This document shows positions 36,601-48,900 of a stretch of DNA of 64,000 bases, piece after piece. Within the stretch, counting starts at the first letter, position 1; each line of letters begins with the position of its first letter. Position numbers and translations under genes: made by a program. Below the pieces are notes generated by a model. The model made no database searches and had not been told where the DNA came from. It saw nothing but the letters and a program-made list of their open reading frames with translations. This DNA is from Ciona intestinalis. Its lineage: Eukaryota; Chordata; Ascidiacea; Phlebobranchia; Cionidae. The stretch spans positions 3,306,957 through 3,370,956 of the forward strand of contig NC_020169.2 in the NCBI RefSeq assembly GCF_000224145.3, in the 5' to 3' direction.

Positions 36601-36738
36601 CCACCAAATTGTGATGACGTCATTTTATCCACAAATCCAGCCAAAAACCTTCGACTTGATCTGGACGAATCTACCGACGCGGAAAGCGGCGACGCTCGCG
36701 CCAAACTCTCAGCTTTCGCATATTCATCCGCAGAGTGA
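21608..36738 (+). CDS. WDHD1: WDHD1 / AND-1 (Ctf4) replisome adaptor
   Basis: A nuclear replication factor that in other species forms a trimer linking the CMG helicase to DNA polymerase alpha and other clients. Its 26 exons are 21608-21684, 22082-22193, 22485-22636, 23224-23332, 23578-23628, 23930-23997, 24497-24617, 25067-25173, 25545-25683, 25921-26013, 26234-26345, 26708-26934, 27322-27506, 27891-27985, 28329-28481, 28851-29088, 29688-29864, 30257-30388, 30732-30866, 31393-31517, 32306-32436, 32516-32601, 32787-32945, 33339-33490, 34592-34727 and 36529-36738. Residues about 1-310 are WD40 repeats (DGNVKIW, DGNLKIW, DGWIVVW); 313-380 is an acidic linker; 456-830 is the SepB/Mcl1-mid domain (VWNAVGVIRSYTD, HFSSWDNNKEW, VVGLHENPQQIR); 1046-1105 is an HMG-box-like segment (GVQLFLEEHLQ to EEKQTWNSRAK). 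The C-terminus KLSAFAYSSAE matches the vertebrate end. Exon 16 is one base short: the frame before and after the GGGGG at 28930-28934 differs, and its length (238) breaks the phase that every other exon keeps. With 3482 nt present, one base more gives 1160 aa (human 1129). Confidence 0.95.
22880..22990 (+). repeat. dispersed repeat, copy a
   Basis: About 100 bases (GTAAATATGTTTTAACTGTG, AACAACTGTTGTTTTG) shared with 59515-59665. WDHD1 intron 3. Confidence 0.65.
24298..24442. mobile_element. hAT-type MITE, 145 bp
   Basis: Perfect 15-bp terminal inverted repeats CAGTGGCGCAGCCAG, followed inward by G runs (C runs at the other end) and an A/T-rich core. It is flanked by CATAAGGT and CATATGGT, 8-base target duplications with one mismatch, as hAT elements make. 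In WDHD1 intron 6. Confidence 0.8.
24760..24956 (-). mobile_element. MITE copy 17
   Basis: Same family, reverse, near-intact ends, WDHD1 intron 7. Confidence 0.85.
27698..27880 (+). mobile_element. composite SINE, head part
   Basis: tRNA-like head (GTGGTGTAGTGGTTGGAGAT, then GGGTTTGAGAC) and body (TCCTTGGACAAAACACTTAA), with a 20-bp internal duplication. It directly precedes WDHD1 exon 14. Confidence 0.65.
27998..28265 (+). mobile_element. composite SINE, body and tail
   Basis: Body CTTGGGCAAGACACTTAA, then GTGGTCGCTAATGGGTTGTC, then tail GAGGTGCATGAAACAGAACA and GCGAGGATAAATAAG. Begins 12 bases after the WDHD1 exon 14 donor, so that exon is enclosed by two family members. Confidence 0.75.
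29105..29275 (+). mobile_element. tRNA-derived SINE
   Basis: A-box-like TAGCTCAGTGGTTACG and B-box-like GGGTTTGATTTTC, then CTAGGACACTTAGCAGAC. WDHD1 intron 16. Pol III boxes are degenerate. Confidence 0.55.
31555..31670 (+). repeat. dispersed repeat pair, copy a
   Basis: GGGTGAGGTTCTTGTCGAAG, GACCTGG, CTCGTTACC and AATATGACA correspond to 52205-52330. WDHD1 intron 20. Confidence 0.55.
31673..31750. repeat. short tandem repeat
   Basis: Four units near ACATACCACTTCTTTG, period about 19, in WDHD1 intron 20. Confidence 0.65.
31967..32164 (-). mobile_element. MITE copy 18
   Basis: Same family, reverse, complete, WDHD1 intron 20. Confidence 0.85.
32611..32717 (-). mobile_element. MITE copy 19, half element
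   Basis: Only the right half is present, beginning 10 bases after the WDHD1 exon 22 donor. Confidence 0.7.
33545..33790. repeat. degenerate tandem repeat with TGCGCA motif
   Basis: About two and a half units of roughly 110 bases, each with AACTGCGCACTTTAAAT or similar, TTTGAAAATGCGCA, then a spacer. WDHD1 intron 24. Confidence 0.6.
35240..35436 (+). mobile_element. MITE copy 20
   Basis: Same family, forward, complete. It is the last copy before the 15-kb repeat-free domain around goosecoid; WDHD1 intron 25. Confidence 0.85.
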
Positions 36739-36969
36739 TAAAAAAATGTTTCAAAAAATAATTTTATTCATCTTTTTCTATCGGTTTTTGACAAAGTGAA
36801 ATTAACACGGCAATATTTGCTGCGATAACAATACACCATTCTTCTATTAATCAATTATTCCTGTGTCGGTTTCTGGTTTAGTTCCTGTAGGTTTATACCA
36901 AGTATAGTAATACAACCGTGTGAATATTTCCCAATTACTTCTCCAGTTCTCCTTTGCGTATTGGAAGAA

Positions 36970-36975
36970 AATAAA
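36970..36975 (+). promoter_or_regulatory. poly(A) signal, WDHD1
   Basis: AATAAA 232 bases after the WDHD1 stop codon. Confidence 0.5.
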
Positions 36976-39208
36976 TCTTTTATTCTATTTCTGTGTCATC
37001 ACAATTTCGTTGTTAAATTTAAAAAACCAGTTCTTACTTCGAGCGTGGGAAGGCGCTGCTACTTAACTGGATTAGGGAGGAATCTTTACCCCTTAAGACA
37101 ACTCTGTCCAGCTTAAACTGGCCGAAACCGGATTTTGCTTGACGTTTTGGTCACGCTTTCTTAAAGGTGATGAAACTGTGCACTTCAATTGCCGGATTTT
37201 TAAACCAACTTTCTCTCATTATTTTAAGTCCGGAAACTCCTAAAATTCTGCCGTTTTTACGATTTGGAATCCTGTTTTGACCGCTTCCCTCCGGCTAGTT
37301 TTACTTCAGTGACGTAAAATCATCGTTGGTATGTGCAAGCAGTGTTGGCACTTCGGATTTGCGGAAAGAGGTTTATTTTAGTAAACCCTAAAGTCGTAGC
37401 CTTAAAATTCCATCGGTCAGGAGTTGTGCCTGATGTTGGCAACAGGACGTGACGAACAGATTAAGGAATTCGTATAAAGCCCCAACCCCTATTCTGTTTC
37501 GACACCTAACCCCAAGCAACTCCGGGTTCCTTTTGCGGTGCTTGACAGATGTGCAATGACCCGGGAAGAGTCGTCTTTTATTCGGCACTGCGAAGGGTTA
37601 CAGTTACACTAAAACCGTGGCTCACAGGGACTTGATTTTCGTGGCGTTTCTCTTTCGTATTTAAACCTCACGCGACCCCCTGCACACGCAATACTCTTGA
37701 AAACAGGTCCTCTGATCCGCCATTATTTTGTACACGGCCCTTGACGTCATCGAAATTTACCTGAAGCTTGAAATTAAGACACTCAGCGAAGGAAGGGCCG
37801 TGTAATTTATTTTTACACTCCCCCAAATCCAATTATCCGAACTTAAAGCAGCTTGAAATTGCAGTTTTCCGTTGCACAAAGAACCCATTCATGGGCTTAA
37901 TGCTTGCCCAAACCGTGTCGCTTAATTGCGAATAGGTGATTATAAAATACACGCTTTGCTCGCTTTTTTTAAGTTGTTTTTTATAAAATTATAAAAAAGT
38001 CATTTTTTTTAAGTTTGCCGTTTATTTGCATAAATGCGCTTCGTTTAATGTTCAGTATCTCGCTTTAAATCTTCATTAACTATTCAAGTGTGCGCACCAT
38101 AAGCCGTTAAACACCGCCAAAATATCCAAACGATATATTCCCACCCTTTGTATAAACACTCTAATAAAACACATTAACCCACTTAACCCTTAGTCATCGT
38201 CTGGATCAAAATCTCCCCCATTATGTGTCAGCGATCATCGGATTATTTCATTTTCCCAATAGAAGTTAAAAGTAAACTAAATCATCTTCGCGTGCGAGTG
38301 CCAGACATGGGTGAAATTTTATCCAAAATGTCGCAAATCCCAAAACGACATTCCGTTATAACTGGTCACTTTAACAGTCGTTTGTCGCAATTAGGCCCCC
38401 ATTTTTACCGTATACATCAGCACAATATAAACCAGCAATTTGTCGGTTAAATGTTGGCACTAATGCATGTCGTACATTGTCTTGCTAAGCTTTACAACCA
38501 ACTATTACTTTTGTAGCACACAAAAAATACCGTGAGTCACTCATATTAAGTTGCCACCCACACTATTTTACAGAACTTTATTCCGTATTTAAAAACTACT
38601 ATCGCGCCCCTGAAGACTCTAAGGAGAATTGCACTTTTAAAAAACGAAAAACAAGCTTTTGCCCTTATAGGGAATTTCGCCTTTTGATGACGCCACCCTT
38701 GCGGAACGTAGGGGTGACGATTTGTAAATATATTTGTAAAAATAGCTTCTCGGTATGGGGTAAATTAACTATTGGACCGAATTTCGCTTCGTTTAGTCGA
38801 CTAAATTGTGCGATGTTTACTTTTCACGTAAAAGTCGGGCCATGTTTTTCTTTGGGATATTTTTTACTGAACTCAAAACTTTAGGCTTTTACATATCGGA
38901 TTTTGTCTTTTTAAACATTTTGTGATATAAACAAATACGATGATCCGTTTACGGCCTAACTTGGTGGCGCCAATGTCAACTCTAACTTCAATACAACTTT
39001 GACGAGTGACGTAATGGCTTAGCAAATCGAGAGACTGGAACGTTCCGCGTCATAGCTTCGTGTCACGGCTGAGCGAGTTGCTGACGCACCCAGCGATAAA
39101 GCCTCGTGTTTTCCGATCTCCCCATCACACGACCAAGCTATGAACAAGAGGTGACAGCTTTTAGCGCAAGCGTTTTCATTTTACCACGGAGCAGGGCTCT
39201 TGTTGTAT

Positions 39209-39214
39209 TATAAG
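39209..39214 (+). promoter_or_regulatory. possible TATA box of goosecoid
   Basis: TATAAG inside an AT-rich pocket, about 400 bases before the start codon, in otherwise balanced sequence. If used, transcription would start near 39235-39240 and the leader would be about 370 nt. This is position-based inference. Confidence 0.35.
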
Positions 39215-39422
39215 ATATTATATCCGTATAGTCAGTGGCTGGTTCACTAGACAACGGATCGCAGCGAACTTTTCAACTGTGCAAAAACGAAGAAAACTTT
39301 AAGAAGATATTCAGATACTGCAAGTGACTTTTGTTTACGCGAGATATCGAAGCCGACATCTGTTCAAAGACAGGGACCTGACGGAACTGTCAAACCGAGT
39401 TGTCTGCGAAGGATCGAGAACC

Positions 39423-39433
39423 TAATCGGATTA
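39423..39433. promoter_or_regulatory. palindromic K50 paired-class homeodomain dimer site (P3K)
   Basis: TAATCGGATTA fits TAATC-N-GATTA, the site bound cooperatively by paired-class homeodomains with Lys at position 50, such as Goosecoid and Otx. It lies 175 bp before the goosecoid ATG, in the leader if transcription starts near 39235. Suggests direct auto- or cross-regulation. Confidence 0.55.
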
Positions 39434-39607
39434 AGGCTAAATCCAGCAACGTCAGTCGCCCCCGGACAAGCTTACTCCTTTGCTGAGGAGCGTAATCTTG
39501 AAATCTGCGACACGACACACGAAAACACAACCGTTCGCGCCGCTCACGCCAGCTGCATCAAACAGAGAGAGATCATCGAAAGAGCAACAGCAACTAGCAA
39601 GTGCGAC

Positions 39608-42600
39608 ATGTCTCTACAGTTTAGTATAGATAATATTCTCGGCGGGAAGATGAGCCATTCCAACACAACGCAGGAATCAGCGCCGATTTCACCGATTTCG
39701 ACATCGACTTCGATGACACCTTACATGCGGGCCTGGCTATCCGCAGCTGCCGCCGCAAGCTACCCGAGCTCCAGTCTCGCAGCATGTTATTCGTCGTACC
39801 TTTATCCCTACGTCACCTCGCCGCCGAGCCTCTACAACGCAGCTTCCGGTGAGTCAAAATGTGCTTCTATAATTAGAAATAATGTCTCATTTGGTGTGAT
39901 ATTTAGTCTGGCATCTTTTCACGGTCTTAGAACGCAACTGTGTTCTAGTTCCGCAATGCTACACGTCTTGTCAATTATCAAGTAATTTATCAAGCTCGGT
40001 CTCAAATCGTGATGAATCATTAATACGATAAGCAAGTGCCGTCCTAACTATCCGTGGGCGTATTTCAATAAAGTCTGCGTGAGAGATGGCTTATTGCGTC
40101 ACCTCTAAGGAATGTCTACAACGATTGCGCTTCCATTACGCGACGACTTTAAAATGTGATAACTCGCTGTTTGCTCAATACTGGAAAACATAAGTTTCGC
40201 ATGAGAGGGTTTTTCCCAGCTATTAACCATCCATGTTTCTATGCTAGCGGTAAATATTGACATAACTACATACCCGCGTAGTCATAATCATTAAGCCTGT
40301 CATCTCTGTTGATTTTTACGGATGAGCACCGAAACATTAGCACTTAACGGGTAGTTATGCACGTTGTTGTAAAACATATCGTTAGCTCGTCTGCTCATCT
40401 TTTAAACAAACTCATTAATCACAATTTCTACGCGCGTACGGGTCTAATTTAACGCTAGTTGTTGGCACGGTGGTTATGGCTTGGTAGATTGTGTTCTTAG
40501 GGCATAAGTTTGCCCATAGGTTGAGATTTGCGGCCTGTATGTGTTTGGATAACTCGACGTTTCGTGAGAAGGGTAGGGGCTAATCTCTTCCGCTTGCTCT
40601 GCAATCTTTGCTCGTGTTACCAAAGCGAGGGCGATTGATATTATAAACTAATCGATAAAGTTCACGCTCTTAACTCTTTCTCGGCGTGTCCAGTTCCCGT
40701 GAAGTCGGTCCGAATTAGACTTTGGTTACGCGTGGAAATGGTAATGACGTGCTACTGCGTCAGCCATGAGTGTTGATTGGTACTGTTTTGGGTTGGGTAT
40801 TTCGCGTATGAAGACTATTAACAAAGATAGCTTCAAAAGATGGGAAATTATCAAAGCGCTTGTCATGTCGCTCTCTTCGTTAAAACGGATTTGCTGAACC
40901 GACAGAGCCCGTTTTCCAGATGAGCAAAATGCTCCACGGCTCTGTTGACTTTGTGGATCAACGTCGAACCGTGGGCCTATGTTGTCTCGGGTTTCCGCCA
41001 TCTTTTCCGCGCTGACATTACTTGCAGATCGGAGCTATCCGTTAATCTATACCAGCGGTTAACGACGTAATCAGCCAGTTCGGTCGGATTTATCTCGTAC
41101 CGCATAAAACGCGTTCCGTGTTGGGGAAAGATGCTCGCTATGATAACGCGGTATAATGACGCTCAACTGCCAATTTTCCTCTAACTGGGGCCCCCGAGTA
41201 TCTCGCCCAATAAAGCGCTTACTCGCTTGAGGCAGGCACCATCGGTCGCTCGGGATTGTTTGTCTTGCTCGATACCAAATCCCGCCCTTCTTTACCGTGC
41301 GCAAATAAACAGAGCTTTCGGCGAATCATTCTTAGCCAGGAAATTGCCGTGACCCGCCGCAATCACGGGTTGGGGATTAAAGCGCCTTGTTAGGGAGCGA
41401 TGCTTAAAACGACATCGTTACCGGATCGTATAATGGTCGTGTGACATTTCGCAACAATTCCCTTTCCCTGCCGGACAACTTATCAATGGCTGCGTGAACT
41501 GCGGTTTGGCATCATGGCTAAGACTAATGTATAATTCGTTCGAAGTGAAACGGGATGTGTATTATTAGCATAGCAGTCATTCCCAATGCAGAGATTACGC
41601 GCATTCCATCATTTGGGAATCGTGCTGAGCGAGTTCCTGCCTTCCGTCTGACCTTTCAGAGCTCTTAATGGCAGCTCCTAATTCCATTACATCGAGATTG
41701 GGTATCATAAACAAACAAGACACGTTATCGACGACTTTCGTCTTTTTGTTGCGCCCGCTATTCTTTATGTTGCACAATAGATAAGCCCCGAACGGGACAG
41801 CGGATTAAACGGATAGCGGGCTAAGTGCTTGCCCAAGCGCTTGTGATGGAGTGGCCCGCTAAATGGGAGGGGGAAAGAGACAAAGCCCACTTTTGTCCCA
41901 GGTCCCGACTCCGGCGATTTTGGAAGGATAATCCGCCCTAACTTTACGCTCCAAAGACTACGACCCTTAGAGCGCGGTCGGTCGTGCCACCGCTTTAAAG
42001 TAAACGAGTTCAGTCTTCGGTGCTTGACAAATGACGGTTTGTTTGCGTTATACGTTTTCGGGCAGAATATGTCGGTCGACGAGTGGCCGATTTATGAAGC
42101 TAAGTGGAGGTTACGGAAGTGATGAAAAGGAACCATACCGCGCCCGATCTAATCCAAACCACTTAAACACCGTCGCACCTATTGCTTTGGTTAGTGAATT
42201 GGGCCGATCCTACATGATAGTAAGGTGGGATGAAAGATACAAATGCCCATGGCAGGTCGTAATAGGCCAATCTGTCTTGGTTTCCTGAGGATTAAGAGAT
42301 GATACATGGGCTTTTGTCGCCTAGGCCTGTAATCTGGCTTCTGGTCGGTAACTAGAGACGGTAACGTCATCGCGCGAACAAGTTCAGACACGAATGTGGT
42401 GATTTGTGTAGCGAGAAACGACATCGCCATATTAAGACAGCGGGTTAGCAAGCCAACGACTCCTGGCTGCTATAGCTAACAAATGACTTCACCGAATCAA
42501 CAGCTTCGGGCATATTTCTGGCTCGAAACCGAAAAGAAACCCACATTCGCTCAGCGTCCTAAAAATAAACGCGGATGTTTCAACGTCCCCACCCGTCCTA

Positions 42601-45600
42601 CAAGCAGAAACATTGCATGGCATGGGACGTGGGCCAACGCGCCGACCGCTGAACATTGCTTTCGTTCCCACGGGCAAGTAATGCCTCAACAGTCCTTAAC
42701 GGATTACTTCCCGAGCTGAATATGACGTTAGCTATCCCAAAGGATATCCCAAGGACTTGTCTAGTGATTAGCATCGCCTCAGCGATTACGAACACCTGGA
42801 TCTAAGCTAATAATGCCGGGTTCTTGAGGCTTATCAAAGTTAAAGATTGATGGTATTTGCTCCTTGGCTCCGGTTCTCAGAATTTGCTTGCCGAATACAA
42901 AGTAAACGTTTGTTTTCGCCGCCTGTTATTTGGAACACCAGCTTAGAATATTTTATCTCTTCGAACCGCAAACCGCGACATCCCTAAAGTATAAATAACA
43001 ATCTGCTTTTTGTAATTGAAATTTTAGATTAAAGTTAAAGTTGTGGCTTGGCTTGCGGTTATTTCGGTTCCAATTCAGCTATTTCAGTCCGTTGCCCGCC
43101 TACCGTGTTCTCACGCTCTCGCTGACAACCCGTATTCGTCGGATCACTACTTATCCAACTGCTGTTTACCCAGTGTTGCCAGCTAGCCGCACATTCCGTA
43201 ATAAAATCCTCGCCGCAACGTGTGTGGGAAACACCGGACTCCTGCGCCGCGAAACTTGGTGGTCGTGCAATCTGTTTTGGATATTCGGGAATAGAAAACA
43301 AAGTATATAAGCCAGGGCTGGGATCGAACCTCCGCGTGACCCCGCTTGGTTATTAATGAGGTTTCTTTTGTGATCGAGACGCCGATGCAGCGTAAGGACA
43401 GACTTGGCGGCGTCTGTATGCCCGAGATCTGTTGAGCTCCAGTTTCGCGCGGTTTGGGCCAGCGAGCTGGCTGATGTCTTTATCGCGTTAGTGCGTGACT
43501 GAATTTTCACCGCTCATTGTATGGCTAAGACATGATTTATGAGTAAAATTTAACGGCGGCCGCTTACACAGAAATCCGATGCATAATTCATGGCTAAATG
43601 TCGATTATCTATTTGGAAATTAATATCGTGATTACGTGACGTCAGAATCGCTGAATCTAGCGATTACGGGCGTTCTGCTTGGCGACTGGCAGCCGATCAA
43701 AGTCAGAATAATAAAGCATATTCGCTGTCTAATCTATTAATCTAAAATCTGTTACCGCGCGCCGTGACGACCTTGTACATCAAAGCAGATTAGCCCATTC
43801 GTGCTTCTCTAATTCGGTGAGACGGGCTAATGGCCTCCGTGTAATGGGCAACCAAAAAACTTAGGAGTCACTGCAGTTTACGATAAAGATCACGCCGGAA
43901 AGTGCCGTCGAAAATGTCCTGCATCCGAATTTATCAGATCATGTTTTTAACGTTGATTTTGCTATCAAAATCGGGTCGGAAAAAGGCCGGATATCCTTCG
44001 AGTGCGAGCCAAGGGGATCGACGGTTTTAATTAGCCAGCAAATGATTTTAAGTGGAAATATTGGCTTCCGACAATCTTTAGCCTTTTGGGTCAACCAGTA
44101 AACATGTTTAAGAATATTGTTCAATGCTAACCGTCCTCAAGGCGTCTTGCGTAATTAGGCCAAATGCGAAATTAGTTCCTGTCCGGCTGAATAACAATTT
44201 GGGGAACTGAAAACTCAGACCGATTTGTCACGAGTGCTTGGACGTCGTTTTTAAAATAAATCAACGTTGAAGTTGCCATTGCGACGTATACGTGGCTGAT
44301 GGGTGTGGTAGCTATTGTGCCAGTTCACATCACAGCAGAGCGCCAGATTAACTCCAGACACCGCCCAATTTAAGGTCAAATAAACTTTTTACTCTCGGCT
44401 GCCTACGTAATTCCTTGCCACCCATATAGTTGGAGGGCGAGGGAGGATTCTCTTTACTCGTAAACCGACACAAGTCTTTTCACAGCGGAAAATTGCGGAG
44501 TTTATCCGTCGATTTTCGACACTTCCACGTCCCGCTTGACGTTATATGATGGATCATTACTGTTGTTGTGTGCAAACCAAGCGTGGCCCGATTTTACGAT
44601 CATCTTTCGTTGCCGTGCGCAAGTTTGTTGACCGGAGATCATTTTAACGGAGTTTACTTACTGGCGAGTAAGAATAGTGTCGGGTGATTTGTCCTCGCCT
44701 AACTCAACGCGCGTGAGGGGAGACCAATTTTAAACAAATTAGTCGCCTGGTCGTGCTTATCTAATGTTTACTCTTTGAGAAGCGAAACATAATAGAGAGC
44801 CATCGACTCGCAATGTCGGTTTTTATTGTCCTTGCTTTGTTAGACCGGCTTACCCGTTTTAGGCCTGTAAAACATCCTGCCAACGACTTTATCTTCAGGC
44901 TTTGCTAGTTTTCGATTAGCAGGATGAGGTGCTGAAAGCGATACAGCGCATACGCACGCGCACAACAAAGCCACCAGTGACGTGGTATCAGATGACGTAT
45001 TTATCGAGAAAAATCCATTAGCGCGATAAGGCCACCGTCTAAAAGTGCTCGGGTGTCATTACAGCATTATCGCAAACCAGCAGCTTTCGAGGCTGAATAA
45101 ATGTGCTTAAGTGACTCTATCTATACAGCGTGTTTGTCGCGCATTCTCATAAAATCTAATTGGAGCTATTTATCCTACAGCGCCACTGCTGACACCATAT
45201 GCATTCGCTGCTGCCTCGTCTGGTGCCCAGGCGCCCATGATACACCCAGCCATGCTAGGAGCTGCAGCCGCTCCTCCACCCCCAGGATTTTTCTACCGGC
45301 TCCCAGCGAAGCGCAAGCGTCGTCACCGCACCATCTTCACCGAGGATCAGCTGGAAGCTCTGGAAAATATGTTCCAGAAGACTCATTACCCGGATGTGGT
45401 GATGCGCGAACAGCTCGCAGAGAAGGTTGAGTTGAAAGAAGAACGTGTTGAGGTTCGTATTTTCAAAATATTGTGTGTTGATACTCTATTTTGTATTGAG
45501 AATATATTATTACAAAGTAAGAGATAGGCAGTGTTTTTATTCATTATGCAACATTGCCATTTAAAATTACAATTAATTCTTTGTATTTTGGATTTTCTTA

Positions 45601-45995
45601 AACTAAAATGGCTGTTTCTCTTGTACCAGGTGTGGTTCAAAAATAGACGCGCTAAGTGGCGTAAGCAGAAGCGTGAACGTGAACTGATGAAAGCAGAGAC
45701 GGGAAGCAGTGGTTCTGCGGCATCGGACCACCCTCCGTCGAGCCCTGAAAGGTATGAAGGCATAAATGACAAAGCAGATTTTACTCCGACAACCCTTTTG
45801 GGTTTGCGTATTTTTACCGTTAAGGTATCCAGCTAATAACAATGCATTTATTGTAGGGCACAGAGCGTGAGCCCATGCCCACGTTACGGCGTGAGCGGCG
45901 GCAGTAGCTGCGACGAGATGGAGTTTGGGGTCGGTGCCGGAGTTTTACCCAGGATTGTGGTACCAGGCCAAAACCTCAGCGTTTCTGTTGAGTAA
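39608..45995 (+). CDS. GSC: goosecoid homeobox transcription factor
   Basis: A paired-class K50 homeodomain repressor used in axial and head patterning. Its four exons are 39608-39848, 45181-45452, 45630-45751 and 45857-45995; together they give 774 nt, 257 aa, the same length as human GSC. An eh1/GEH Groucho-binding motif lies at residues 5-11 (FSIDNIL) at the very N-terminus, as in all goosecoids. A Pro/Ala-rich middle follows. The homeodomain spans residues 126-185 ([20 protein letters not shown] at its start; [13 protein letters not shown] in helix 3). Lys at homeodomain position 50 specifies TAATCC-type sites. The intron between homeodomain residues 46 and 47 is the usual paired-class position. 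A conserved basic run and Ser/Pro-rich tail follow. Intron 1 is 5.3 kb, free of the local repeat families, and probably regulatory. If the last intron is kept, translation would stop at 45836, giving a shorter tail. Confidence 0.95.
39849..45180 (+). other. goosecoid intron 1, repeat-free, probably regulatory
   Basis: A 5.3-kb intron that is far longer than most others in the window and contains no local MITE or SINE copy. GGATTA/TAATCC hexamers occur near 41375, 41803, 41930, 42150, 42288 and 42700. The many short open frames here have no splice partners or domains. Read as a likely enhancer-bearing intron by inference. Confidence 0.5.
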
Positions 45996-48900
45996 TTGAC
46001 AGCTGCTCCAGGTCGAATCGAGTAAACAACATGTTCGTTAAACTTCAACTTCGGAATCGGAACCTTTATTAACCAGATCCTTCTCACGCAAATATCTCGG
46101 CCCACACAAACGGTATTGATAAACCTTTCCCGTAAACAACCGCAAACCAGAGAAATCTCCTCTTTTAAACGACGACTTCCCTTTACCGATGGATTGTGCT
46201 GGCGGCCGTATCGGCCTTTGCCAACTTAACGACATCGATTCGACCACGGTGCAAGGTCGTGCACTGTACCTTGTGCTGGCCTTCACCACCCCTGCAACTC
46301 TTAAGTTAATTGCCTTTCCGCCGATGGCATTGATTGTCAGTCGCCTTTTTTATACAGAAAAATATTAAAGCCCCCCTCTGGCAGGGTCCCTCTGCGCCTT
46401 TTTATTGCCGTATATTCCTTGTACCTTTACCGTGCCCGCGCTCATGTGTAGAAATCTCGATAAACCGACAAGGAGCAATCGGAAACGAACACGTGCGCCA
46501 AAGCCTACGTCATTCCGCATCCGTTACGTCAGAACATCGCTCGAAAATGCCAACGTCCTGCGACCGCAGATAGATTTGTAATCTGGCATCCCGTCTGCAC
46601 GAGCCGAATACGTTCGTTGAGCAATTAAGCAAATCCTGGTTTGCTTGCCCGCCACTTAATATCCCTGCGAACCGGTAAAACAGGCTGCTGTCTGGAGTAA
46701 ACAACTGAAATTGAACGCTGATGTGAAAAGGACGTTTGACGCAAACAACTCCAGCGGTTTCGACAAAATATCGCTTAAACTCATTACTTTGTGTCAAAGC
46801 GGAATCGATCAGGGAAAACAAACCGAAATCTAACGCTTTATATGAAATATCAGCTTCGTTAAACTTGCTAGATAACTAAAATTGAACATAATTCCTTCGC
46901 CTTACGCAATGGTTTCAGTAACTAGATACGTCGCTTTAAACCAATTACCCGAGTAAAATGTCAGACACCGGACTAACACCATCTTATTTTTACCGACCAT
47001 TACTTTTCCCTGCTGGGTTAATTAAAATTCGTTTTCGCAACGCTTCATTGCTTTGGGCTTGAATACCAAACGCCCGCTGTTTTCTCGCACGCACCCGTTC
47101 ATGCTCACACCGTTTCGTTGCAATATTCGCTTCAGCGTCACCTGTACGAGTGAAAATAGCATTCAAAGCTCTTCACGCTTCAGTTCGAAGCCGCCTGGGT
47201 GAAGTCACGCTTGTGGATTAGTGAGACGCACAGGTTTTCGTATAACGCGGCCGCTTGTTTTGTAAACAGCCTTACAGCCCACAACTAACTTGGGCCCTTT
47301 CCGAACCAATATCACCGAAAGTTAAAATTGCATCAAGGGCACAGCAACGCCAAGAACAATAGATCGCTTGTGCGCCGTTGAGAGCAACCCAACGAACCGC
47401 ATACGATCAGGTTATCGGTATTCAATCCGACAGCAAACAGACAACTGGGTACAGCGCTAAAGTTTGTTAGCATAAGCATCTATTTGAACCCAGTGCTTCG
47501 CAAATAATTAACATAATGTTCAAACTATAATGTCGCAATATCCATAACCAAAGCAATGTAAAGCACCACGGTGAGTCATGTCATCGTGGTATAGTGAGAA
47601 AAGTAACTCTCAAGATAAGTAGGGGTTAACAGAAGCCTTCATTTGCTAACACGTGAATTTCAAAGGAACTGCGTTCTTCACAAAACACGATTCGCTGGGT
47701 ACTTTCCGCTGTACCAGGTCGTCGCCTTGGCAACACCACTGCTTGTTTTCGATAAGAAAGACTTTCGAAGATGGAGGTTGCCCGTGACCACAATGTATCA
47801 TGAATTCATGGCATGCAGGCGTTAACATTATAACCCACGATCGTGGTTCCTGTTTAATCCGCTCACACATCGTGCGGTCGGACAATTAAACAGACGTCGA
47901 AATATCTTTCGGCGTCGCATAAATGCATGAACGCTGGATTTTCGTGGCTTAAACCGGATCGAAAAAGGCCGAAGCGCCTTAACTACGCAGTAATCGTGGA
48001 AATCGCTTGATGCAAAACGAGATGAGGTTTAATTCGGCATTTTCTAAACTTCAGCCGAGAAAATTGAAGACAAGAATCCAGATAAAGTCGAGTGGGCGAC
48101 ATACCGTTCCGCACCACTGCTTTTCGCCTCGTGTAAATTGTTCATGCTCGCCATACAACGCCATCGGCCGTTACGAATATTAAGAAGCGTCTAAACTTAG
48201 ATCTAAACTAATCGTTATTAAACATAGTAAGAACGATCAAATTAATATATCTCAAAGAACAGTTACATCTTTGGCTAATAAAACAAAAGATTAGTATCTC
48301 GCCATTAAACCTTAAATGTAACCATTCGCCTTGGGGCTAAACCATATCAAGGAACGATTCCGCTACAACAATAAAACACGAAGGACACCTAAGCGTTTCT
48401 TTGATGCGTTCCCTCGACGAAAATAAACCCGATTTAGCGTTTACGCCCGAGGCCAGTGGTCCACAGTGCACAATACATTAATTGAACCTGGTGGGCAAAT
48501 CTCCAGTGATTGTCAACGAAAACAGGTGCTTCGTCACTTTGAATGCATTAACTGAAGACCTTAACATTTGTAAGTTGCCCGAACACCCAAGACAAAAGCG
48601 AAAAGTGGTGACTGAAAATAAAACGCTCGAACAGGCGACCGTTATTCCGGAAATCAGAATCTCAGACCTAAACGCCCATCAATGCCAAGGTCGTAACTCG
48701 CTCATCAAGTCGGTTTTGTTTTCGTGGCAACCGAAGGAGCACTGCTTGTTTATCAGCGATGAACTGAAGCTTTACGATCTGAATTGCATTCCAAACGCTC
48801 TGTTTTGTTCCACACATCCGCTTTTTTCAACAGCGAGGCTTAATTTAGATCTTAAACCGCCCGGGAATCGGTTCGACGGTAATAAGTTTAATCGACACCT

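Larger units (their letters stand above)
36739..39607. other. WDHD1-goosecoid intergenic region
   Basis: No coding exon and no copy of the local MITE or SINE families. It begins with the WDHD1 3' UTR (AATAAA at 36970) and ends with the goosecoid promoter and leader. It holds several GGATTA/TAATCC hexamers (for example near 37070 and 38237) that fit K50 homeodomain binding. It probably carries goosecoid regulatory DNA; this is inferred from position and composition. Confidence 0.5.

Noticed and set aside
43310-43345. tRNA B-box-like GGTTCGATCCC on the minus strand
   Set aside because: No A box, no acceptor stem and a poor T-arm stem, so not a tRNA gene; at most an old SINE trace or chance.
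40726-43510. Many 60-115-codon frames within goosecoid intron 1 on both strands
   Set aside because: The frequency fits the higher GC content; none shows a domain, codon pattern or consistent splice sites.
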